A DNA stretch of 64,000 nt, from contig NZ_CP031557.1 of NCBI RefSeq assembly GCF_003403075.1, positions 1,860,001-1,924,000 of the forward strand, read 5' to 3'. Of this stretch, positions 56,098 to 64,000 are shown piece by piece; position 1 is the first letter of the stretch, and the number at the start of each line of letters is the position of its first letter. Both the position numbers and the translations under genes were made by a program. This stretch comes from Flavobacterium psychrotrophum. GTDB lineage: Bacteria; Bacteroidota; Bacteroidia; Flavobacteriales; Flavobacteriaceae. Under the pieces are notes generated by a model. That model made no database searches. It was not told the DNA's origin and saw nothing but the letters and a program-made list of their open reading frames with translations.

Positions 56098-56946
56098 ATG
56101 GACATCCAAATTTCTAACGGCACACTTACGGCTACCATTAATCCAAAAGGGGCAGAACTAAATTCCTTAAAAAAAGATAACACCGAATATATTTGGGAAG
56201 GTAATCCTGAATTTTGGGGCAAGCATTCGCCGGTACTTTTCCCAATTGTGGGTACTTTAAAAAACAACTCTTATCTGTATAATGGTACTGAGTACACACT
56301 TAGCAGGCATGGTTTTGCGCGTGATAATATTTTCACGGTAAAAGAACAACAGCAAAATCGTGTAGTATTTTCTTTGGTTGCTAATGATTCCACCCGTGCC
56401 GTTTACCCTTTTGATTTTGAACTGGAACTTATTTATACGTTAGACGGCGATACTTTAAGCCTTGAGTATATTGTAACAAATAAAAGCGACAATGATATGC
56501 CGTTTTCAATAGGTGCACATCCTGCCTTTGCCCTGCCGGGAAATTTTGAAGATTACAGCCTGCAATTTGAAAAAGATGAACAAATAGAAAGTGTACAGCT
56601 TGAAGATGACCTGATATCTGATAAAACAGAACTATTAGACTTAGAGCATGGCAATTTACCTTTAACTTACAAATTATTTGAAAATGATGCCTTGATAATC
56701 AAATCGGCTCAAAGCAGAGAAATTACCATAAAAAAGGGAACTTCAGATTATATTAAGGTAACTTACCCCGCATTTCCACATTTAGGGCTATGGACAAAAG
56801 TAGGCGCCCCATTTTTATGCATAGAGCCATGGCAAGGTTATAGCGATAGTAATAATGCCAGCGGAAATTTATTAGAAAAAGAAGGTATTGTTATATTGAA
56901 AACACAAAGTAAATTTACAGCCGGATTTAAAGCCAAAATTTTCTAA
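56098..56946 (+). CDS. Aldose 1-epimerase family protein (LacX-like)
   Basis: A 282-residue cytosolic protein of the galactose-mutarotase fold, LacX/YeaD-like branch. Visible are NPKGAELNSLKKDNTEYIWEG, HSPVLFPIVGTLKNNSYLYNG, the RHGFARDNIF segment, a central His (GAHPAFALPG) and the C-terminal CIEPWQGYSDS, where the Glu would be the general base. It interconverts anomers of an aldose or a sugar phosphate; the substrate is unknown. Confidence 0.9.
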   Translation: MDIQISNGTLTATINPKGAELNSLKKDNTEYIWEGNPEFWGKHSPVLFPIVGTLKNNSYLYNGTEYTLSRHGFARDNIFTVKEQQQNRVVFSLVANDSTRAVYPFDFELELIYTLDGDTLSLEYIVTNKSDNDMPFSIGAHPAFALPGNFEDYSLQFEKDEQIESVQLEDDLISDKTELLDLEHGNLPLTYKLFENDALIIKSAQSREITIKKGTSDYIKVTYPAFPHLGLWTKVGAPFLCIEPWQGYSDSNNASGNLLEKEGIVILKTQSKFTAGFKAKIF

Positions 56947-57012
56947 AAAAATACATTTTATAACGCAACCTTTTACAAAAAACGTATCTAAAGCTAAACA
57001 ACAATTATAAAC

Positions 57013-57414
57013 ATGAAACTTAAACTTCTATCTCTATTACTTCTTATTGTCGTTATTACAGCATGCAGCATTGACGGTAATGAAAATAAATACTGTACTT
57101 TTCAGGGTCAAATGGCTACCACAGCTGTAACCGGAGCAGATTCAACTAAAGTTAACGTTCCTGTTAACCTGAATGTTACTTTTGTAATTGGTAACAATTG
57201 TGGTCAATTCAACCAGTTTCTTTCTACAGCAGCATATCCTAAAAGTATTGTAGCGCTTGTAGATTACACCGGATGTGAGTGTGATGATAAATCGTACACA
57301 CAAACAAAACCTTATACTTTTGCAGCTACAGCAGCAGGTACTTATGTGTTAAAGTTTCTTACTGAAAATGAACTATCACCAATAACTAAAACTATAGTAG
57401 TTACTGCTGAGTAA
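57013..57414 (+). CDS. Small hypothetical lipoprotein
   Basis: A 133-residue lipoprotein (ITAC, Cys18) with five further cysteines (CTFQ, NNCGQF, GCEC) that suggest disulfides. The mature part is short beta-strands ending in TAAGTYVLKFLTENELSPITKTIVVT, like a small Ig-type or carbohydrate-binding-type sandwich. Not recognised. It precedes a strong bidirectional terminator. Confidence 0.75.
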   Translation: MKLKLLSLLLLIVVITACSIDGNENKYCTFQGQMATTAVTGADSTKVNVPVNLNVTFVIGNNCGQFNQFLSTAAYPKSIVALVDYTGCECDDKSYTQTKPYTFAATAAGTYVLKFLTENELSPITKTIVVTAE

Positions 57415-57471
57415 TATATTATACATATATCAAGACAAATAAATACCAAAACATTTTCGATATTTATTTGA

Positions 57472-57510
57472 ATGAAAAAAGCCATACTTAGTAAGTATGG
57501 CTTTTTTCAT
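57472..57510. terminator. 19-bp perfect bidirectional terminator
   Basis: ATGAAAAAAGCCATACTTA (57472-57490), one G, then its exact complement (57492-57510). T-runs on both strands; it separates convergent genes. Confidence 0.85.
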
Positions 57511-57527
57511 GTTTTACTATCGGTAGT

Positions 57528-59399
57528 TTAGTTTTGCACTTTATGCTGATTATCATTCGGTGTAAAATCCATAAAAATACCACCATCCAGCAATACAGAA
57601 GTTATCTTTTTGTTGGCAGAAATAGTCACAGTAGCTTTTACAGCTCCGGATTCCCATACGGATGGCGTAAAATGTGTTTTCTGGATAGTTCCGTCTTCCA
57701 GTGTTGCAACAACATCAAACGGAACTGCAAACCCTCCTACATTATTAATATTAATGCTTAACCTGCCACTTTTGTATTCTGTTTTGGTAACCCTAAGGTC
57801 AATATAATTATTGCTGAAAAACCAATTGTTCCAAAACCAGTTAAGCGACTTACCTGCACCGGTATTCATAGAATAAAAGAAATCCCACGGCATAGGGTGC
57901 TTATCATTCCAGTTAGTCATATACAGGTGTAATGCCTTTTTAAATGTGGCATCGCCCAAATAATCTTTTAACGCCAGATAGGCTAATGATGGTTTTACAT
58001 AAGAGTTATTACCATAGCCCGGGCCGCTAAGCTGGCTGCTCATGGTTATAATGGGCTGGTCCTGCTCTGTAGCTATACTGTTTATCCAGTGCTTTACCCT
58101 GAATTCCTGATAGAATTTTTTGGCAGCTTCTTCCCCATTCTCATCAATGCCAATCAAGTACTCAAGCGTTGTAGCCCAGCCCTCGTCCATAAAAGCGTAG
58201 CGCGTTTCGTTAATGCCCATATAAAACGGAAAATAGGTATGCGCAATTTCATGGTCTGCCGTAAGGCGTGCATCTTCTAAGTTATCCGGTATACTACTAT
58301 CGTTAATCATCATAGGATATTCCATATCCGCAAAGCCCTGTATGGCCGTCATTGCCGGAAACGGATATTCTATACCTGGCCACTTATCGCTGTACCATTT
58401 AAGGCTATAACGCATCCATTCGGTATAGCGCTCAAAATCTTTTGCTCCTGCTTTGTAGGCCGCCTGTACACTTGCCCTTTTGGTTTTAAGCTTTACGCTA
58501 GACGCATCCCATACATAATGATTACTAAGCGCAAAACAAAAATCGGTTATATGTGAAGCCTTAAATTTCCATACGTTCCATTCGGCCTGTTTTGTAACCT
58601 TACCGGCTTTCATTTCATCTTTAGTGGCTACATGAACAATGCCGTCTTCTTTAAGCGATTTTTTAAAGCGTTTTAAGTACTCAGGCTGTAATACTTCTTC
58701 AGGATTCTGGAAATCACCGGTAGACCATACCACAAAGTTTTTACGGGCTGATATTTCAAACTTATAGTCATTAAAATCGTTATAAAATTCTCCGCCATCT
58801 GTGTGTGGCAGGTAATCCCAGCCGTTGTAATCGTCATAAACAGAAACACGTGGAAAAGAATAAGCTACATAAAAAGTTTCCGGGTCTATCTGCCCTTCCC
58901 TGCCGCTTTCTTTAGATAACGGGTACTCCCATTCAATCTTAAGTTCTGCAACAGCTTTTGATGCTAATGGCTTATTAAGTTTCAGGCCACCAACAGTACC
59001 CCAGCCCTCTGTATTTATATCGTATTTTTCTCCATTTATTAAAAGTGATTTTATGACTAATCCTGTAGTAAGAAAATCGCTGCCTACATAGCCACTCCTG
59101 GGCGCATTTGGCTTATGGATATTATTGACAAAACGTATCATTATACCCCTTAAATCGTCAGGACTATTATTTGTGTAAGTAATTACCTCTGAGCCCGAAA
59201 CAATTTTAGTCTGGTCATCTACCTTTACCTTAACATCATAAATACCTTTATTTTGCCAGTAGTTTTTTCCTGGCTCGCCTGTAAGGCTACGGGTTTCGTT
59301 TTCGTATGCTTTTTGAATATTACGTGGTATGTACAGGTCTTGTGCATAGCCCTGAAAAGCTAATCCGGATAATAAGAGACTGAAAAGTATTTTTTTCAT
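57528..59399 (-). CDS. M1 family zinc aminopeptidase, exported
   Basis: A 623-residue periplasmic or surface peptidase. I start at the ATG at 59399, which gives a clean signal peptide (MKKILFSLLLSGLAFQGYAQ). The frame to 59498 has no such structure. The gluzincin site is His383-Glu384-x-x-His387 (HEIAH) with third ligand Glu406 (MDEGWA). The substrate-binding GxMEN motif of M1 enzymes is altered to FADMEYPM. A C-terminal beta domain follows. It probably removes N-terminal residues from peptides for nutrition. Confidence 0.92.
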   Translation of the reverse strand: MKKILFSLLLSGLAFQGYAQDLYIPRNIQKAYENETRSLTGEPGKNYWQNKGIYDVKVKVDDQTKIVSGSEVITYTNNSPDDLRGIMIRFVNNIHKPNAPRSGYVGSDFLTTGLVIKSLLINGEKYDINTEGWGTVGGLKLNKPLASKAVAELKIEWEYPLSKESGREGQIDPETFYVAYSFPRVSVYDDYNGWDYLPHTDGGEFYNDFNDYKFEISARKNFVVWSTGDFQNPEEVLQPEYLKRFKKSLKEDGIVHVATKDEMKAGKVTKQAEWNVWKFKASHITDFCFALSNHYVWDASSVKLKTKRASVQAAYKAGAKDFERYTEWMRYSLKWYSDKWPGIEYPFPAMTAIQGFADMEYPMMINDSSIPDNLEDARLTADHEIAHTYFPFYMGINETRYAFMDEGWATTLEYLIGIDENGEEAAKKFYQEFRVKHWINSIATEQDQPIITMSSQLSGPGYGNNSYVKPSLAYLALKDYLGDATFKKALHLYMTNWNDKHPMPWDFFYSMNTGAGKSLNWFWNNWFFSNNYIDLRVTKTEYKSGRLSININNVGGFAVPFDVVATLEDGTIQKTHFTPSVWESGAVKATVTISANKKITSVLLDGGIFMDFTPNDNQHKVQN

Positions 59400-59552
59400 A
59401 ATGAGATAAATGGTTTGGGTAAAAATAGAATAAAAAACGAAAAGACTTATGTAGAATTTAAACATATTTTTCTTTAGAAAATGCGCGACACACCTCAAAA
59501 TCGTCTTGTTTATTTTGACGAAAAACGTGTAAGATATCCTAAAACAAGATTA

Positions 59553-59584
59553 TAAAAAAACCGCCTAAAATTGCTTTTAGGCGG
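59553..59584 (-). terminator. Terminator after rho
   Basis: CCGCCTAAAA (59561-59570) pairs with TTTTAGGCGG (59575-59584); on the minus strand a T-run (59553-59560) follows. Confidence 0.85.
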
Positions 59585-59609
59585 CTCATATCTTAAAGGT
59601 TAAAATTAA

Positions 59610-61511
59610 TTAACCGTTCATACTCATTAAAAACTCATCGTTATTACGGGTCTTTTTAAAGCGATCGTTAATAAAGTCCATAGCCTCTACAGGATTCATA
59701 TCTGCAAGGTATTTACGCATTATCCACATACGCTGTATTGTTTTTTCGTCCAGTAACAGGTCATCGCGGCGCGTGCTTGATGAAGTAAGGTCAATAGCAG
59801 GGAAAATACGCCTGTTAGCAATCTTACGATCCAGCTGAAGTTCCATGTTACCTGTACCTTTAAATTCTTCAAAGATAACCTCATCCATTTTAGAACCGGT
59901 TTCAGTAAGCGCTGTAGCAATAATACTAAGCGATCCGCCTCCTTCAATATTACGTGCCGCACCAAAAAAGCGTTTTGGTTTTTGCAGTGCGTTAGCATCT
60001 ACACCACCACTAAGTACTTTACCAGATGCAGGCTGCACCGTGTTGTATGCCCTTGCAAGACGTGTAATAGAGTCTAACAAAATAACCACATCATGGCCAC
60101 ACTCTACAAGGCGCTTGGCTTTTTCAAGTACTATGTTAGCTACTTTTACATGGCGCTCTGCAGGTTCGTCAAAGGTAGAGGCGATAACCTCTCCCCTTAC
60201 ACTGCGCTGCATATCTGTTACCTCTTCCGGGCGTTCGTCTATAAGTAGTACAATAAGATAAACTTCAGGATGGTTTGCAGCAATAGAGTTAGCAATGTCC
60301 TTAAGCAACATTGTCTTACCTGTCTTAGGCTGTGCCACAATCATACCCCTCTGGCCTTTACCTATTGGCGAAAACAAATCTATAATACGGGTAGATATTG
60401 TACTATGCTTATCGGCAAGATTAAACTTTTCTTCAGGAAAAAGCGGTGTAAGGTGTTCAAAAGAAACCCTATCCCTTACTACCTGAGGGTCATGCCCGTT
60501 GATTTTAAGGACACGTACAAGAGGAAAATATTTTTCGCCCTCTTTTGGCGGACGTACCACACCTTTTACAGTATCTCCGGTTTTAAGGCCAAAAAGGCGA
60601 ACCTGCGAGTTAGATAGGTAAATATCATCTGGAGATGCAAGGTAATTATAGTCAGACGAGCGCAGGAAACCATAGCCATCAGGCATCATTTCGAGCACAC
60701 CTTCGCTTTCTATAATACCATCAAATTCATAATCTGCCTCACGGTAGTTTGGCTCTTTATGTTCTTTATGCTCTCGTTCTCTTTGGGGTTGTGCAGCTTT
60801 TGGTGCAGGGGCACTACTTGTTATTGCAGGTGCCGGGCCTGGAGCCGTACCCTGTTCTTCTGCTATTCGTTTTTTATAACTTGGGTGGTTTGGATTATTA
60901 GCATTGGCACGTTCTATCTGAGCACGACGCTCTTCATCTGTCAGTACAGGACGCTTTGCTTTACCGTCTTTATCTTTATCCTTAACGGGAAGAGGCTTTT
61001 TATTTTCTTTAGAAAAAACTTTATCGGCAGCGGGCTGTATTGCAGGGCCATCAGTAGCTACTAGTTTAGGCTCTGCAGTTGCTTCTTCTTTAGGCACCAC
61101 CGTTTCTTCTGTATCTTCTTGTTGCTCAGTTACCGTCTCTTCAGATGCTTTAACAACAGGTGTTTTCTTCTTAATTATTTTTTCTCCGGCGGGTGCAGCA
61201 GTAACAGGCACTTCTTCAAACGGAGTTTCGACAGGTGCGTTATCAGTATCCGCCACAGGAGCATTTTCTGGCTCAGTATCTTTACTTATGCGTGCTCTTT
61301 TAGGTTTAGATGCCGTATTTGCTTCAGGGGCTGCTTCTGCAGTTTCTTCAAAAAGCGGTTGTATCTCTGCCGGATTAGCCGCCTGATGGTCGAGTATCTG
61401 ATAGATAAGCTCGTCTTTTTTTAGCCCCCTGAATTTATTGATTTTCGCCTTCTTGGCGATCTCTTGAAGCTCAGGAAGCTTCATTTCTTTTAATTCAGAA
61501 ATATCAAACAT
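59610..61511 (-). CDS. rho: Transcription termination factor Rho with large insertion
   Basis: Hexameric RNA helicase that ends transcription. At 633 residues it is ~210 longer than E. coli Rho. The order is: Rho N-terminal helix bundle (1-45), a low-complexity acidic/Pro-Ala-Lys insertion (~50-260) ending in a charged [22 protein letters not shown], the cold-shock-like RNA-binding domain (~262-345, [22 protein letters not shown]) and the ATPase core with Walker A PKTGKT (395-400), [11 protein letters not shown] and the Q/R-loop region. Such insertions are known from Bacteroidota. Monocistronic. Confidence 0.96.
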   Translation of the reverse strand: MFDISELKEMKLPELQEIAKKAKINKFRGLKKDELIYQILDHQAANPAEIQPLFEETAEAAPEANTASKPKRARISKDTEPENAPVADTDNAPVETPFEEVPVTAAPAGEKIIKKKTPVVKASEETVTEQQEDTEETVVPKEEATAEPKLVATDGPAIQPAADKVFSKENKKPLPVKDKDKDGKAKRPVLTDEERRAQIERANANNPNHPSYKKRIAEEQGTAPGPAPAITSSAPAPKAAQPQREREHKEHKEPNYREADYEFDGIIESEGVLEMMPDGYGFLRSSDYNYLASPDDIYLSNSQVRLFGLKTGDTVKGVVRPPKEGEKYFPLVRVLKINGHDPQVVRDRVSFEHLTPLFPEEKFNLADKHSTISTRIIDLFSPIGKGQRGMIVAQPKTGKTMLLKDIANSIAANHPEVYLIVLLIDERPEEVTDMQRSVRGEVIASTFDEPAERHVKVANIVLEKAKRLVECGHDVVILLDSITRLARAYNTVQPASGKVLSGGVDANALQKPKRFFGAARNIEGGGSLSIIATALTETGSKMDEVIFEEFKGTGNMELQLDRKIANRRIFPAIDLTSSSTRRDDLLLDEKTIQRMWIMRKYLADMNPVEAMDFINDRFKKTRNNDEFLMSMNG

Positions 61512-61674
61512 GTATAGTTAATAGTTAATTTAGGCAATTTCAAAAATTGAAGTAAAGGGTAAGTGGAAATTTTCTGGGTAACGATTTCAACGCAGTATGA
61601 AGTACTTGCGGTTTTGTAATGCAATAATACAAATTATTTTTTACCTTACAATAGTATTTATAAAAAAGAAAACA

Positions 61675-61682
61675 TATTTTTG
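61675..61682 (+). promoter_or_regulatory. -7 box of the DUF4293 gene
   Basis: TATTTTTG, an exact TAnnTTTG match, inside the longer upstream frame. It supports the ATG at 61705 as the start. Confidence 0.5.
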
Positions 61683-61704
61683 TGCTGAAATTAGTACAAA
61701 GGCA

Positions 61705-62118
61705 ATGATACAACGCATACAAAGCGTATACTTAGCAATAGCATTTACAGCAAGCGGCCTGTTGCCGTTTTTGTTTCCGCTATATACTTTAAGCAATCAA
61801 AATGAGCCAACGTTTTTTATAAACAACCTGGCATATATTATATTGTTTGTTTTTAGTGCAACGCTTTCTGTTGTAAGCCTTTTTAGCTTTAAGAAAAGAA
61901 AAAAACAGTTTGTAATAAACAGGCTGAACATAATATTAAATTTTATTTTACTGGGTTTATTTATATACCTGTCGCTTAATCTATCCGGAGACGCTACGGT
62001 GTCTGAGAAGGGTATTGGGATGATTCTTCCTCTTGTTTCTATCGTTTTTTTAAGCCTTGCAAACAGGGCCATCAAGAAGGACGAAGATCTCGTAAAATCT
62101 GCCGACAGATTGAGGTAA
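61705..62118 (+). CDS. DUF4293 four-helix membrane protein
   Basis: A 137-residue integral membrane protein (MIQRIQSVYLAIAFTASGLLPFLFPLY, then helices at ~40-60, ~75-92 and ~103-122). It matches DUF4293, a Bacteroidota family often found beside rho, as here (divergent). The C-terminal LANRAIKKDEDLVKSADRLR is the conserved family end. Function unknown. The upstream in-frame extension to 61597 is rejected because the promoter box lies in it. Confidence 0.85.
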   Translation: MIQRIQSVYLAIAFTASGLLPFLFPLYTLSNQNEPTFFINNLAYIILFVFSATLSVVSLFSFKKRKKQFVINRLNIILNFILLGLFIYLSLNLSGDATVSEKGIGMILPLVSIVFLSLANRAIKKDEDLVKSADRLR

Positions 62119-62145
62119 ACCTTTTAACTTAGTTTATTAGTGCGT

Positions 62146-62175
62146 AAAAAATCCGGGTTGCCACCCGGATTTTTT
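62146..62175 (+). terminator. Terminator after DUF4293 gene
   Basis: AAAAAATCCGGGT (62146-62158) with ACCCGGATTTTTT (62163-62175) around a 4-nt loop, followed by more T residues. Confidence 0.88.
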
Positions 62176-62194
62176 TTGTTATATACTCAAAATA

Positions 62195-62318
62195 TTATAA
62201 AAAAACGCTCCGGAAAATTCTTTGAATTTGCGCAGAGCGTTTTAAACCAATCAAAACCAATTATGAAAAATCTTATATTCTTTTTTATTACAGTATTAGG
62301 GGGCTAACCTGTTTTGTT
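62195..62318 (-). ncRNA. Predicted small RNA, copy 1 of a twin pair
   Basis: On the minus strand: -7 box TACATTTG (plus 62323-62330), predicted start near 62318, then AACAAAACAGGTTAGCCCCC with a small hairpin presenting a CCCC loop. A spacer and TTTTTCATAATTGGTTTTGA follow, then a terminator (stem AAAACGCTC/GAGCGTTTT, 62202-62210 with 62235-62243) with a T7 tail. The first 38 nt and ~22 nt of the 3' arm are identical to copy 2. A 14-codon ORF exists on the plus strand in the same place (ATG at 62263), so coding on the other strand is the main alternative. Confidence 0.55.
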
Positions 62319-62322
62319 GAGA

Positions 62323-62330
62323 CAAATGTA
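62323..62330 (-). promoter_or_regulatory. -7 box of predicted small RNA copy 1
   Basis: Minus-strand TACATTTG. Further upstream, TTTTTG and GTCTAAAAAT are shared with copy 2 at similar positions, which suggests a conserved promoter footprint. Confidence 0.5.
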
Positions 62331-62649
62331 TGGCGCAAAAATGTGTTTTAATATATTTTTAGACCGATGCTATAGTTGATATCGGCGAACGGTTGTTATC
62401 TTTAGATGATTGAATTTCAACACAAAAGCTTATTGATTATACACTGCTAAAAAATAAGTTATATGGCAGCCTCAACCAGCCACCAAAATAGATAATTTTA
62501 ATCTTCATTATGCCCGGAATTAAAACCCTGATAATGTTTTTGTATGCGAATACATAAATCTTAAACGCTAAATAACTTTATTAAAGGCAATATAAATCGT
62601 TAACCTTAAATTAAAACATTATTAATCAATAAGTTTAAAATTAAAATAT
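62331..62649. other. Non-coding gap before the cold-shock gene
   Basis: AT-rich sequence with no ORF, hairpin or repeat that I can support, apart from the conserved upstream block of small RNA copy 1 (to ~62375). Confidence 0.5.
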
Positions 62650-62657
62650 TACTTTTG
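62650..62657 (+). promoter_or_regulatory. -7 box of the cold-shock gene
   Basis: TACTTTTG, an exact TAnnTTTG match, 19 nt before the ATG. The mRNA leader would be only ~13 nt, unlike the long thermosensing leader of E. coli cspA. Confidence 0.55.
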
Positions 62658-62676
62658 CGCAAATTATTTATACAAA

Positions 62677-62868
62677 ATGCAAGAAGGTACAGTAAAATTC
62701 TTCAATGAAGAAAAAGGTTTTGGATTTATTACTCCAAGCAATGGTGGTAAAGAAATCTTCGTTCACGTTTCTGGTCTAAAAGAAAGCATTCGCGAGAATG
62801 ACGAAGTTCGTTTTGACGTAGAAGAAGGCCGTAGAGGTCCAAACGCAATAAATGTTGTTATAGCTTAA
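62677..62868 (+). CDS. cspA: Cold-shock domain protein
   Basis: A 63-residue single cold-shock domain that binds single-stranded RNA and melts secondary structure. RNP1 (KGFGFI) and RNP2 (IFVHVS) are both intact, and the opening MQEGTVKFFNEEKGFGFITP is canonical. It has its own short-leader promoter and a strong terminator. Two paralogous predicted small RNAs flank it on the opposite strand. Confidence 0.97.
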   Translation: MQEGTVKFFNEEKGFGFITPSNGGKEIFVHVSGLKESIRENDEVRFDVEEGRRGPNAINVVIA

Positions 62869-62891
62869 TACGCGCTAATAAAATTTACAGT

Positions 62892-62917
62892 AAAGCCCTT
62901 GCTAATGCAAGGGCTTT
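62892..62917 (+). terminator. Terminator after the cold-shock gene
   Basis: AAAGCCCTTGC (62892-62902) pairs with GCAAGGGCTTT (62907-62917) around TAAT, followed by a T-run. Confidence 0.88.
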
Positions 62918-62990
62918 TTGTTTATACAGTATTCAGCACTTACGTGAAAGAATTGCTTATGTTAAGAAATTGCAATAAGCAGCCAAATAC

Positions 62991-63118
62991 TTTTAAAATA
63001 AAAACGCCCTGGGAAAACCACTAACCCGGGCGTTTTATAAAACCAAATCAAAACCAATTATGAAAAAAAAACTCTTATTCTATGTTATTACAGTATTAGG
63101 GGGCTAACCTGTTTTGTT
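62991..63118 (-). ncRNA. Predicted small RNA, copy 2 of a twin pair
   Basis: Minus strand: -7 box TATATTTG (plus 63123-63130), start near 63118, the same AACAAAACAGGTTAGCCCCC head, spacer, TTTTTCATAATTGGTTTTGA, then a terminator with a different stem (AAAACGCCC-T-GGG/CCC-GGGCGTTTT, 63001-63013 with 63025-63036) and a T-rich tail. Conserved head and arm with a rewritten terminator stem is the pattern of a duplicated regulatory RNA. A 15-codon plus-strand ORF (ATG at 63060) is the alternative. Confidence 0.55.
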
Positions 63119-63122
63119 GAGA

Positions 63123-63130
63123 CAAATATA
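63123..63130 (-). promoter_or_regulatory. -7 box of predicted small RNA copy 2
   Basis: Minus-strand TATATTTG, preceded by TTG 15 nt further upstream and by the TTTTTG / GTCTAAAAAT blocks also seen before copy 1. Confidence 0.5.
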
Positions 63131-63209
63131 TGGCAACAAAAACACCAATACATTCATTTTTAGACGAATGTAAATTAAGTATCGATAAGCAGTAATTATG
63201 TTTCGATAT

Positions 63210-64000
63210 CTATACTAATATAACCTCAGGAGATGGTTCACTGCCTTCTGCAAAAGCAGCAATACTGCCAAGGGTTACTTTTGCTATTTGCGAAAGCGCC
63301 TCATCTGTAAAAAATGCCTGGTGTGCAGTTACCAGCACATTTGGGAAACTCATAAGCCGTTGTATGGTATCGTCTTCAATTATATTTTCTGACAGGTCGC
63401 GAAAGAAAAGTTTTTCCTCCTGCTCATAAACATCAATACCCAACGCTCCCACCTTTTTACTCTTTAGAGCTTCAATCATATCTGCTGTAGATATAAGCCC
63501 TCCCCTGCTGGTGTTTAAAACAATCACACCATCCTTCATTTGCGCAAGCGTATCACTGTTGATAAGATAATGGTTTTCTGCGGTAAGTGGGCAGTGCAGA
63601 GAGAGTATGTCGGCTGTTGCCAAAACCTCGCCCTGTGATTTATAAGCTACGCCCAGTTCTTTAAGGCCGGCATCTTCATAAACATCATAAGCAACAACCG
63701 TACAGCCAAAACCCAGCATTATTTTACAAAAAGCTTTACCTATTTTACCTGTACCTATAACCCCTATTGTTTTACCAGACAGGTTAAAGCCCAGTAAACC
63801 ATCAAGCGAAAAATTTTGCTCACGCACGCGGTTGTAGGCTTTGTGGGTTTTACGGTTTAGTGTAAGCAGCATGGCTATGGTATGTTCTGCAACTGCCTCG
63901 GGAGAATAAGCAGGAACACGGCATACCCTAAGCCCCAACCGTTTTGCGGCATCAAGGTCTAGATTATTAAAACCGGCGCACCGCAGTGCAATTACTTTTA
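63210..64000 (-). CDS. ldhA: D-lactate dehydrogenase (fermentative), N-terminus outside window
   Basis: Reduces pyruvate to D-lactate with NADH in the cytoplasm. The frame stays open to the window edge (VIALRCAGFNNLDLDAAKRLG), so the first ~70 residues are missing. The part present aligns closely with E. coli LdhA: RVPAYSPEAVAEHTIAMLLT, NAD motif GVIGTGKIG, NTSRGGLIS with the substrate Arg, DVYEQEEKLFF and the catalytic His in TAHQAFFTDEAL. Methylglyoxal and pyruvate enzymes elsewhere in the window fit the same metabolic area. Confidence 0.93.
   Translation of the reverse strand, partial: KVIALRCAGFNNLDLDAAKRLGLRVCRVPAYSPEAVAEHTIAMLLTLNRKTHKAYNRVREQNFSLDGLLGFNLSGKTIGVIGTGKIGKAFCKIMLGFGCTVVAYDVYEDAGLKELGVAYKSQGEVLATADILSLHCPLTAENHYLINSDTLAQMKDGVIVLNTSRGGLISTADMIEALKSKKVGALGIDVYEQEEKLFFRDLSENIIEDDTIQRLMSFPNVLVTAHQAFFTDEALSQIAKVTLGSIAAFAEGSEPSPEVILV

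Overview
The window is a 64-kb piece of chromosome from a member of the Bacteroidota, almost certainly the family Flavobacteriaceae (Flavobacterium or a close relative). The evidence is a secreted protein ending in a type IX secretion (Por) sorting domain, a Rho factor with a long low-complexity insertion, a TamB/LptD/DUF4197/DUF4293/DUF4159 gene set, low GC content, and many promoters fitting the Bacteroidota pattern (TTG, 17-18 nt, TAnnTTTG). It reads as ordinary housekeeping and accessory chromosome: no tRNA, rRNA, insertion sequence, prophage or CRISPR array was seen. Both ends cut a gene: an ABC-2 permease at the left and a D-lactate dehydrogenase at the right.

Layout. 1-7.6 kb: permease end, M48 peptidase lipoprotein, hydrolase plus two MsrB repair enzymes, endonuclease III, an ankyrin protein, a DUF2071 protein and a T9SS cargo protein, then a 40-residue membrane miniprotein. 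7.6-17.6 kb, minus strand: a GH3/serine-hydrolase fusion and a long collinear cluster of two paralogous amidases, an MCE/MlaD protein, a membrane Fe-S protein, a HAD-like protein, a CCG-domain Fe-S protein and an uncharacterised protein. 17.6-21.8 kb: lptD, a membrane protein and ridA. 21.9-30 kb, minus strand: mgsA, a BadF/NagK-type kinase, gap, pfkA and tamB. 30-33.8 kb: tsaD, hydrolase, rsmE and a RarD-type transporter. 34-39.9 kb: catalase, two DUF4197 paralogues around a PAP2 phosphatase, and a thioredoxin. 39.1-43.6 kb: a BtuF-like protein, pyrF, a LytTR regulator, pirin and YceI. 43.7-54.9 kb: icmF, a VOC protein, a methyltransferase, an AI-2E family exporter, poxB, DUF4159 and gapN. 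55-64 kb: TauE, an epimerase, a lipoprotein, an M1 peptidase, rho, DUF4293, a cold-shock gene and ldhA.

Functional themes are envelope biogenesis and wall turnover (lptD, tamB, amidases, GH3 fusion, MlaD), central carbon at the triose level (pfkA, gap, gapN, mgsA, poxB, ldhA) and oxidative-damage control (msrB x2, katA, thioredoxin, pirin/YceI).

The most unusual signal is a pair of paralogous intergenic elements flanking the cold-shock gene on its opposite strand. Each has a TAnnTTTG promoter box, 38 identical nucleotides with a C-rich hairpin loop, a shared G/U-rich stretch and a Rho-independent terminator whose stem sequence differs between copies. They look like twin small regulatory RNAs. 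Other signals are a conserved upstream element shared, at identical spacing, by the pirin and yceI promoters; five tandem 11-bp repeats directly before the nagK-like start; and substituted key residues in Nth, GapN and PfkA.
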